Positions 9,965 to 16,637 of a stretch of DNA of 64,000 nucleotides are shown here, in pieces; the first letter of the stretch is position 1, and every line of letters begins with the position of its first letter. The notes under the pieces were generated by a model. The model ran no database searches and was not told the origin of the DNA. It saw nothing but the letters and a program-made list of their open reading frames with translations. The stretch comes from Gemmatimonadota bacterium (GTDB lineage: Bacteria; Gemmatimonadota; Gemmatimonadetes; Longimicrobiales; Gaopeijiaceae). Location of the stretch: positions 1 through 64,000 of the forward strand of contig JAJDXG010000002.1 of assembly GCA_022823365.1 (NCBI GenBank). The letters are read 5' to 3'. The position numbers and the translations under genes are program-made.

Positions 9965-10206
9965 ATGACCGACGCCGATCTCGTCAAGCAGGGCCGCCGA
10001 TATGGTCGGACCGCGAGTCGCCAAGAGGGACTGCGGGCTGGTGGCAGAAGCTTTCCTCGACGCCGTGAAGGACCCTGGTGCGCGGCGACCACATTGAGAT
10101 CCGCGGCTTCGGCACCTTCAAGGTGCGGCAACGCAAGGCTCGCAATCCCAGAACGGGCGAGGCGGTCGGTTCCACTGCGCGATCCAGGAACTCGGTGCCG
10201 CTTTGA
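9965..10206 (+). pseudogene. HU/IHF-family DNA-binding protein, broken by two frameshifts
   Basis: Three frames read in turn give one HU protein. The start MTDADLVKQ is in frame with ATG 9965. After about 9992 the match moves frame (AADMVGPRVAKRDCGL, then [11 protein letters not shown]). After about 10075 it moves again ([31 protein letters not shown]), ending at TGA 10204-10206. The RGFGTFKVR and RNPRTGE signatures are the conserved beta-arm of HU/IHF. Two independent frame breaks in 240 bp make this a pseudogene. A divergent intact family member is found at 14560. Confidence 0.8.
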
Positions 10207-10904
10207 CCAAGTGCATCCCACCGGGTTGGGTTGGGTCGCGTAGTCGAAGCCGATCCCCGTGGCAATGGGAACGGAGAACGTTCCACCTCGATCTCCCATT
10301 CGACATCCGGAGCGAGGGGCCACTCCGCGATGCCTTCCGCCACGACCTCGCCGTCCCGCTTCAGGCGCACCAGCACATGAGCGGTGCCGGACTCGGGCAC
10401 GTCAAAGGGATCGAGGCAGCGAGCCCAACCGATCCTGACAGTCCGGGACATTTCCGTGCCGATTGACGACCGAGCCGGCTGATCGGATCGGGATGTTCCA
10501 TCGACGGACATAAACGCGTCGGGAAGGCCCGGTGTCCGTCGCGAACGGGAACCCGGGAAGCTATCGAAAGCCCGGGAGTCTAAGAAGGTGGAGATCCCGC
10601 GAGCGAATCCAGGAAGACCCGATGCTCATGCGGAGTAGCAATCGCCACGGATCCCGAACGAAATCAATACTGTGAAGCTGGGGCCGCGCTCCAGCTTCCT
10701 TCGGCCTTCTCCGGCAAGACGTGGGCGAGTCGGTGGGGAACATCGGCGACCCATGCAGTGGCCTCGCCCGTCGCTGGTTTGCCGCCCGGGTGGCGATCAT
10801 CCCGGGTACGATGCCACATCGGTGCGTGACCGCCGTTAGATTGGTAGCCCGCGCGACCGCACGCGAGCGCGTCTTCAACCAACACAGAGAGAAGGAGCAG
10901 CGCC
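10207..10904. other. Region with no firmly supported gene; possible minus-strand coding remnant
   Basis: A minus-strand frame from about 10451 down to 10250 reads like real protein (SRTVRIGWARCLDPFDVP, then HVLVRLKRDGEVVAEGIAEW) but matches no family I recognise. It runs into the HU pseudogene, so it is probably a truncated gene. The rest (10512-10904) shows nothing beyond the ribosome-binding site of the dehydrogenase gene. Confidence 0.3.
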
Positions 10905-11723
10905 TTGGGCAAGATCATACTCGTCACGGGAGCCTCGTCCGGCATGGGCCGGGAGGCCGCGATCCTCCTGGCCAGCGGCGGACATACCGTCTACGCTGGC
11001 GCGCGCCGGGCGGACCGCATGGCCGACCTGTCCGAACACGGCATCACCCCAGTCGAGATGGATGTCTCGAAGGGCAGGGACAACGAGCGAGCCGTCGGTC
11101 GGATCATCGACGCCGAGGGACGGATCGACGTCCTGATCAACAACGCGGGCTTCGGCCTCTACGGCACCGTCGAGGACATCCCGCTCGACGACGCAAGATA
11201 CCAGTTCGAGGTCAACCTGTTCGGCCTCGCCCACCTCACCCAACTCGTCCTGCCGCACATGCGGGCGCAGGGCGGGGGCCGGATCGTCAACACCTCCTCG
11301 ATGGGCGGCCGGATCTTCACGCCCTTCGGGGCTTGGTACCACGCGACCAAGCACGCGCTCGAAGGCTGGTCGGACTGCCTGCGCATCGAGACCGCGCCCT
11401 TCAACATCCAGGTCGTCCTCATCCAGCCGGGCCTCATCCAAACGGAGTTCGGCCACGTGGTGGGCGGGAGCCTTCAGAAGTACTACGCCGACAGCGCCTA
11501 CAAGACCGGGCTGGACCGGTTCTTCGCGATGGCGTCCGATCCAAAGGCCGCCAGCCGCGGCACCGACGCCAAGGTTCTCGCCCGGGTGTTCGTCGAGGCG
11601 GCGACCGCAGCCAAGCCGCGACGGCGGTACGTGAAGGGCGCGACAGCGCGCCCGCTGATGTTCATCCGCAAGTGGTTCGGCGACGGGATCTACGAATCCG
11701 TGCTGCGCCGCACCTTCGGATGA
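10905..11723 (+). CDS. Short-chain dehydrogenase/reductase (SDR)
   Basis: 272 residues, typical of classical SDR enzymes, which use NAD(P)(H) to oxidise or reduce alcohols and ketones in the cytoplasm. The cofactor motif TGASSGMG is at residues 8-15, NNAG at 79-82, the catalytic serine in NTSSMGG near 131, and YHATK gives Tyr145 and Lys149. The PGLIQTEFG stretch is the usual post-catalytic segment. The TTG start at 10905 is chosen because it sits just after AGAAGGAG and preserves the first beta strand (KIILVTGAS). It lies alone inside the island, between an HU pseudogene and an integrase fragment. The substrate cannot be told. Confidence 0.9.
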   Translation: MGKIILVTGASSGMGREAAILLASGGHTVYAGARRADRMADLSEHGITPVEMDVSKGRDNERAVGRIIDAEGRIDVLINNAGFGLYGTVEDIPLDDARYQFEVNLFGLAHLTQLVLPHMRAQGGGRIVNTSSMGGRIFTPFGAWYHATKHALEGWSDCLRIETAPFNIQVVLIQPGLIQTEFGHVVGGSLQKYYADSAYKTGLDRFFAMASDPKAASRGTDAKVLARVFVEAATAAKPRRRYVKGATARPLMFIRKWFGDGIYESVLRRTFG

Positions 11724-11748
11724 GGGACCGGCCCCGCAGAGTACCGGC

Positions 11749-12354
11749 TTGGGCGGATCCGTCTCGATGTTCAGCATCAGGATAGCCGGGGCCGGCGCCC
11801 TGCCGCATGCCGAGGTCGGGGCGGCGCTTGAGGCGGTCCGCGAGTCGGATGCGTGGCTGGGCATCCGGCTGTGTCTGGAGTTCGTGGCCCTGACGGCGAC
11901 GAGGAGCGGCGAGGCGCGCCGGGCGCGCTGGCCGGAGATCGACCGGGACCGCGCGACATGGACGGTGCCCGCGGAGCGCATGAAGGGCGGTCGCGAGCAT
12001 CGGGTGCCCCTGTCGACGGGCGTGCTGGCGGTGCTGGAGCGGGCGCAAGAGCTCGAGAACGGATCGGGGTTGATCTTCCCCAGCTTCAAGGGGCTGGAGC
12101 CGCGGAGCCCTCAGGTGGCCGGAGTGTTTCGGGACCTCGGCATCCCGAGCACGGTGCACGGGCTGCGGAGCTCGTTCCGCGACTGGGCCGCGGAGACGGG
12201 CGTGGACCGCACGGTCGCCGAGGCGGCGCTGGCGCACAAGGTCGGCGGGGTCGAGGGCGTGTACTTCAGGAGCGACCTTTTCGAGCGCAGGCGCCGAGTC
12301 ATGCAGGACTGGTCGGCCTATCTCTCGGGCCGGAGAGCGGGCACCGAGACCTGA
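11749..12354 (+). pseudogene. Tyrosine integrase fragment: catalytic domain only
   Basis: 201 residues whose last ~185 match the catalytic half of the integrase at 8148-9308 (LPHAEVGAAL against LPYAQVAQAL; TATRSGEARRARW; HGLRSSFRDW; GVEGVYFRSDLFERRR). Arg52, His137, Arg140, His163 and Tyr172 are all kept. The arm-binding and core-binding domains are missing: similarity stops near residue 17, about 75 bp after the dehydrogenase gene. It is most likely the remnant of a second integrase cut by the rearrangement that brought in the SDR gene. It is too divergent to be a simple duplication of the first integrase. Confidence 0.8.
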
Positions 12355-12621
12355 TCCAGACCTGCGGCCGGGCCAGGAGCCGATTTCCGGGCGTTCCGGC
12401 CTCCATGGGCGACGAGAGAGGCCGCAGGAGCGGTTCGGCGACCTAGAAACACACTATGTCACCACGCTACAACGACTTGACCCCTCCGCGGGCCGCCGAA
12501 CTTCGGTCTAGGGTGTGGGACCAAGATTGCAGGGGCGTTTGCGCGCGGGCAGCTTGGGGGGATTGTTTACCAGTCCGAGGGAGAGAGAATAGGGGGACGA
12601 GGATAAGGAGAGGTTAGAACC

Positions 12622-13410
12622 ATGCTAAAGGTCCACCTCAGTATCATGGGTGTTGTGGTCGGCTGCCTGAGCGTGTTCACCTGGGTCGCCAACGCAATTC
12701 CGCAGATCCAGTCGGATGTGCCCGAGGACCTGGTGTTGTCGGACGAAGTCACTCCCGAGGAGCTCATCGCGGCGGGCGAGGACCTGTACAATGGCGGAGG
12801 CGGCTGCACGGCGTGTCATGGCCTCGGAGAGCGCGCCCCGAATCTGCTCACCGATCACGCGGGAACCGGGCTGATCGGCGAGCGTTGCGCAAACCGTGTT
12901 GCAGGGCAGGACTGCAAGCAGTACCTGCATGCGTCGCTGGTCGACCCCAACGCCTATCTGGTGGAAGGGTTTGCGCCCATCATGCTGGACGCGAGCCGCA
13001 CCCTTTCCTCCGTACAGATCTGGGCGCTGATAGCCTACCTGCAGTCCTTGGGAGGGGAGGTCACGGTGAGGGGAGCGGATTTCGAGGAGAGCGGCGGAGG
13101 AGGCGGGGTCGCACCTCTGGCCGGGGATGCGCGCGCGACCACCGACCCGCAGCACCTGATGGCGCTGAATGGTTGCACAGCCTGCCACTTGCCCGCCGCT
13201 ATGGAACTCCCCGTTCGGCTAGCGCCGCCCTTCGACGGGATCGGATCGCGCATGACGACCGAGGAAATACGTGCGGAGATCTTAGATCCGAACGCCGTCA
13301 CCACCGAAGGATATGAAGCTTTTGGAGGAACCATGCCAACCTACTTCGGAGAGAGGCTCACTGCGGCGGAACTCGAGGCAATCGTTAGATTTCTCGCTTC
13401 GCTGCGATGA
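12622..13410 (+). CDS. Diheme cytochrome c, periplasmic or membrane-anchored
   Basis: 262 residues with an N-terminal hydrophobic segment (about 5-25) serving as a signal or anchor. Two CTACH haem-binding motifs (62-66 and 185-189) sit in two cytochrome-c folds joined by a Gly-rich linker (158-163). The probable axial methionines are in GFAPIML and GGTMPTYFG. Cys89 and Cys98 form an extra pair not needed for haem binding. AAGGAGAGG lies 8 nt before the ATG. It should carry electrons in the periplasm; donor and acceptor are unknown. It lies within the island, with no respiratory genes directly beside it; the molybdoenzyme operon starts 1.5 kb downstream. Confidence 0.9.
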   Translation: MLKVHLSIMGVVVGCLSVFTWVANAIPQIQSDVPEDLVLSDEVTPEELIAAGEDLYNGGGGCTACHGLGERAPNLLTDHAGTGLIGERCANRVAGQDCKQYLHASLVDPNAYLVEGFAPIMLDASRTLSSVQIWALIAYLQSLGGEVTVRGADFEESGGGGGVAPLAGDARATTDPQHLMALNGCTACHLPAAMELPVRLAPPFDGIGSRMTTEEIRAEILDPNAVTTEGYEAFGGTMPTYFGERLTAAELEAIVRFLASLR

Positions 13411-13494
13411 ACGACGCGTTCCCGTCGTACGCTTGAACTCCAGCGTCTCGGATTCGCGTCCGGTGGCCAACGCCAGAGTTTTCTCAAGCACCAT
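13405..13494 (-). pseudogene. Remnant of an AlbA_2/Schlafen-type ATP-binding protein N-terminus
   Basis: From ATG 13494 the frame gives about 30 residues including GRESETLEFKRTTG. This matches the conserved opening motif (ESxxxEFK) of AlbA_2-domain proteins. The similarity stops where the convergent cytochrome c gene ends (13410), so only the first ~30 codons of a normally 400-500-residue protein survive. Confidence 0.5.
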
Positions 13495-13601
13495 AGGCGA
13501 ATCTCTAACGCGGGCCTCGCTCCGTGTGACGCCTCAACCATCCGCTTCCATCTAGAGAACAGTAACTTCTCCGAGCGCTGATGGATGAGCGCGGGCTTGA
13601 C

Positions 13602-13823
13602 TTACCTGAACCGAATACGGGGACTTCCCGGATTGATCGGGACGTCGCCGGCGCTTAGCATTCTGCGGGCTGCGGCGTAGATTGCCGTTGCATCCATCCT
13701 GCCCACCCTGGGCAGGATAAGCGCTCTGAGCTCATCCGTCGAAGCGCCCTGTATGGCGTGCAGTTCGTCCATCAGCTTTGCCTGCCCATCGGCCCGCCGC
13801 ACAATTTTCCGTGCGATTGACAC
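13602..13823 (-). CDS. Small unassigned protein
   Basis: 73 codons from GTG 13823. The composition is protein-like (SIARKIVRRADGQAKLMDEL, then DELRALILPRVGRMDATAIY), with predicted helices and none of the Arg/Pro/Ser excess of the surrounding false frames. I recognise no family. It could be a real small island gene or the end of a degraded one. The start is uncertain, with no strong ribosome-binding site. Confidence 0.35.
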   Translation of the reverse strand: MSIARKIVRRADGQAKLMDELHAIQGASTDELRALILPRVGRMDATAIYAAARRMLSAGDVPINPGSPRIRFR

Positions 13824-14178
13824 CCAACGAAGCGGCTCGTGAACTTCTACTACCTGGGTGAACGTGGGTACGCCGGTTCTGATTTGCTTACCGGTTCTCG
13901 GGGCCGACAGGTCGTTTCCCGCAAACGGGGGCTCCCGCGGCTAGGACGTGGTGTCGAGAAGATGCCCCTTCCCGCCGGTCGGGGCCTCAAGTATTTGGTG
14001 CCGCTCCCCTCAATGCCCCCGGACGCCCCTGCTGTCCGGCGCGCCGTCACCCTGCGTGCAAACGGGGCCGAGGGATCTCGACCGCTCCCTTGCCGCGAAT
14101 CCCTGGGCGAGTGGGTTGCCTCCCGGCGTCAAGATGTGAGCCAGGCGCGGCGTGCCGCCGTCCGCGTCCCCGAAGGGT

Positions 14179-14231
14179 GGACGGGGTGTGCGTGTTGCGG
14201 CAGTGCCCTGTCGGCACGCGACACCCCGTCC
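14179..14231. repeat. Long GC-rich hairpin (inverted repeat)
   Basis: GGACGGGGTGTGCGTG at 14179-14194 pairs with CACGCGACACCCCGTCC at 14215-14231: 16 base pairs with a single bulged base and a 20-nt loop. It is not followed by a T-tract and is not near the end of a gene. It could be the stem of a structured RNA, a mobile-element end or part of a recombination site. Confidence 0.6.
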
Positions 14232-14399
14232 CAGGGGACTCGAACAGTGAACAGTCAAATACGTGTCCTTTGTTGCGATTCTCCGGCTTTTTCGGTACGG
14301 TGGAATCTGACTTGAGGTCTCGGCAAAAAGAGCAGATCGTGCAGTCCTAGTTGAACTTATACGATTTTTTGCCTTGGATTCCATGGCCCTTTGGGGACA

Positions 14400-14441
14400 C
14401 TTACAAGCAGGAGGTCGGCGGTTCGAATCCGTCAGCGCCCA
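14400..14441 (+). tRNA. 3' half of a tRNA-Val(TAC) gene; att-like fragment
   Basis: From the anticodon loop onward the tRNA is perfect: loop CTTACAA (anticodon TAC, valine), 3' anticodon strand GCAGG, variable loop AGGTC, T-arm GGCGG-TTCGAAT-CCGTC, acceptor strand AGCGCCC and discriminator A. The 5' half is absent: the sequence before 14400 neither pairs with GCAGG nor contains GGGCGCT, the partner of the acceptor strand. Anticodon-loop-to-3'-end is the segment that integrative elements commonly duplicate on insertion, so this is best read as a displaced tRNA end (attR-like) at the right border of the island. It is not a functional tRNA gene. Confidence 0.75.
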
Positions 14442-14559
14442 TGGCCGGGATCATCCCCGCGAGGTTCCGCAATCGCCCCTTTCCGTGTATCCTGTCCTGT
14501 CCTTCCGTCGGATAGGGCAGTCCGGCGGTGTCGGGTGCACCCACAACGCAGGAGATGTA

Positions 14560-14856
14560 ATGAACAAGAAGGAAATGGCGGCCGCTCTCGCGCAGCAGGC
14601 CAACCTCTCCCAGGCGAAGGCAGCGGACGTGCTCAACTGCATCTTCGACACAAGCGCCGGATCGGGCATCATCGCCGGCGAACTCGACGCGGGCGGCAAG
14701 GTGACGCTCCCCGGGTTCGGCAGCTTCGGCGTCAAGTCGCGCGCCGCGCGCACCGGGACCAACCCGGCCACCGGCGAAAAGATCACCATCGCGGCGAAGA
14801 AGTACGCGTTTTTCAAGCCCGGCAAGCCGTTGCGGGACCGGGTAGCAGGGGGATAG
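14560..14856 (+). CDS. HU/IHF-family DNA-binding protein
   Basis: 98 residues, the standard HU length. The N-terminal helices (MNKKEMAAALAQQANLSQAK) lead into the conserved LPGFGSFGVK turn and the TNPATGEKITI beta-arm, ending in KKYAFFKPGKPLRDRV. It should bind and bend DNA as a dimer. The start at ATG 14560 has GGAG 5 nt upstream. The beta-arm has TNPATGE instead of the usual RNPRTGE, and its middle (FDTSAGSGIIAGELDAGGK) is slightly longer than the norm. It is unlike the broken HU gene at 9965, so the two are not recent copies. Confidence 0.93.
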   Translation: MNKKEMAAALAQQANLSQAKAADVLNCIFDTSAGSGIIAGELDAGGKVTLPGFGSFGVKSRAARTGTNPATGEKITIAAKKYAFFKPGKPLRDRVAGG

Positions 14857-15092
14857 ATCCTCGGACGTAGCTGCACGCAGTACGGAGAGCATTCCGGCGT
14901 GCCCGGACGTGGCTGGAAAGCGGTGCCCGCGATTCCGGCCGGCCCATGCCCAGGTGGCCTGATCGATATCCCGCTGGCGCGCCGGATGCTCTCTCCCGAT
15001 TCTCAATCCTCAGGATCCTGGTCGACCGAAACGTGAATCCCTCCGCCCCCTCGCCGGTCGAAACTGCGGGCGAGCCGCGCGCGCACGAGGAG

Positions 15093-16598
15093 ATGGCGAG
15101 CAGGGCGTCCCGCTGGGCCAAGGTCATCGACCACTCCCGGTGCATCGGCTGTCATGCCTGCACCACCGCATGTAAGTCGGAGAACGAAGTTCCGTTGGGG
15201 GTTACACGCACGTACGTCAAGTACGTCGATGCGGGCCACTTCCCGCGTACCCGGCGTGCGTTCCAGGTTACCCGGTGCAACCAGTGCGAGGACGCGCCGT
15301 GCGTAACGGCCTGTCCCACTTCGGCCATGTACCGCCGGTCCGACGGGATCGTCGACTTCGACAAGGAGGCGTGCATCGGCTGCAAGGCCTGCATCGCCGC
15401 CTGTCCCTACGACGCCATCTTCATCAACCCCGAGGACCATTCCGCGGAGAAGTGCAACTTCTGCGCGCATCGCCTCGACATCGGTCTCGAGCCGGCGTGC
15501 GTGGTGGTTTGTCCCACGGAAGCGATCCTGGTCGGGGATCTCAACGATCCGCTGGCCAAGGTGACGCAGATGGTCCACGAGGACGCCCTCACGGTTCGGC
15601 GCCCCGAGAAGGAGACCCGCCCGAAGCTCTTCTACAAGGGGGCCCGTCAGGCGACCCTCGACCCGCTGGCGGCGGCCCGCCCGGAAGGGGGGCTGTTCAT
15701 GTGGAGCGAGCAGGGGAGCGGCGCAGACCAGGTGACTTCCGGGCACCCCGGGTGGGGCAACTCGTCCGCGGGCGCGATCCTGAGCTACGACGTGCCCCAC
15801 AGCGCTCCCTGGGACGCGCGCGTCAGCCTCTACACCTGGACCAAGTCGATCGCGGCCGGAGCCTACCTGGCGCCCCTGCTGCTCATCCTCTTCGGGGCGC
15901 TCTCGTGGACGGACCCGCTCTGGCTCTTCGGCGCGCCGCTGCTGGCGATGGCGTTTCTGGCGGTCACCACGGGCCTTCTGATCTGGGATCTGGAGCATCC
16001 CTGGCGCTTTCACTACATCCTCCTGCGTCCCCAGTGGCGAAGTTGGCTGGTGCGCGGAGGATTCGTGCTGGCGGGCTTCGGGGCCGTGCTGGCGGCCCAT
16101 CTGGGAGCGGCTTGGGCGGGAGCCTCGGATATCGTCCGCGTGCTGGCGCTGGCCGGAGCCCCGCTGGCCGCGATGACGGCGGTGTACACGGCCTACCTGT
16201 TCGCCCAGGCGAAGGCCCGGGACCTTTGGCAGAATCCCCTGCTGCCGCCGCACTTCCTGGTGCAGGCGCTGCTCACGGGCGCGGCCGCGGTCCATCCGCT
16301 GGCGGCCCCCGGGGTGCGTCCGCTGCTGGAGGGAGGCTTCGCGGCCCTCACCGCCGCCCACCTCCTTCTGGTCCTGGGCGAGATCACCATCACGCACGGC
16401 ACCGCCCACGCGCACCTGGCCGTCCGCGAACTGACCCGGGGACGCTTCGCCGCGTGGTTCCGGGCGGGCGTCCTCCTGAGCGCGGTCGGGCTCGCCGCCC
16501 CCTGGATCGGGTTGCCGGCCCTGGTCGCCGGGCTCCTGGGACTGCTGGCCTACGAGCACGCCTACGTGCAGGCGGGACAGGCCGTCCCCCTGGCTTGA
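15093..16598 (+). CDS. Fused ferredoxin-NrfD subunit of a CISM-type molybdoenzyme
   Basis: The first ~240 residues are a PsrB/DmsB-like electron-transfer subunit with sixteen cysteines for four [4Fe-4S] clusters (CIGCHACTTAC at 17-27; CNQCEDAPCVTAC at 62-74; CIGCKACIAAC at 94-104; CNFC at 121 with Cys136 and Cys140). After a linker, about eight hydrophobic helices form an NrfD/PsrC membrane subunit (from LYTWTKSIAAGAYLAP onward) that would exchange electrons with the quinone pool. Most relatives encode these as two proteins; here they are one chain. The start is uncertain: ATG 15093 begins at the conserved core, while GTG 15033 and ATG 14946 would add 20 or 49 poorly conserved residues. The catalytic subunit gene follows 39 bp downstream. 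Confidence 0.88.
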   Translation: MASRASRWAKVIDHSRCIGCHACTTACKSENEVPLGVTRTYVKYVDAGHFPRTRRAFQVTRCNQCEDAPCVTACPTSAMYRRSDGIVDFDKEACIGCKACIAACPYDAIFINPEDHSAEKCNFCAHRLDIGLEPACVVVCPTEAILVGDLNDPLAKVTQMVHEDALTVRRPEKETRPKLFYKGARQATLDPLAAARPEGGLFMWSEQGSGADQVTSGHPGWGNSSAGAILSYDVPHSAPWDARVSLYTWTKSIAAGAYLAPLLLILFGALSWTDPLWLFGAPLLAMAFLAVTTGLLIWDLEHPWRFHYILLRPQWRSWLVRGGFVLAGFGAVLAAHLGAAWAGASDIVRVLALAGAPLAAMTAVYTAYLFAQAKARDLWQNPLLPPHFLVQALLTGAAAVHPLAAPGVRPLLEGGFAALTAAHLLLVLGEITITHGTAHAHLAVRELTRGRFAAWFRAGVLLSAVGLAAPWIGLPALVAGLLGLLAYEHAYVQAGQAVPLA

Positions 16599-16637
16599 AG
16601 ATCGCGCGATGAAGCACGAAAGCCACGGGATCGAGCC

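Larger units (their letters stand above)
13411..14399. other. Gene-poor stretch of island debris
   Basis: Apart from the AlbA-like remnant, a small unassigned frame and a long hairpin (listed separately), I see no gene. Open frames of 60-160 codons occur on both strands, but their composition is that of GC-driven random frames (rich in Arg, Pro and Ser, with no domains). Confidence 0.45.

Noticed and set aside
14230-14246. GGGGACTCGAAC resembling the T-arm of a minus-strand tRNA
   Set aside because: The flanking bases do not form a T-stem and no acceptor or anticodon arm can be drawn.
13839-14384. Open frames of 90-160 codons on both strands in the gene-poor part of the island
   Set aside because: No domain, ribosome-binding site or protein-like composition.
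8094-14560. Possible CRISPR array or toxin-antitoxin pair in the island
   Set aside because: No regularly spaced repeats and no pair of small overlapping genes with toxin or antitoxin motifs could be found.
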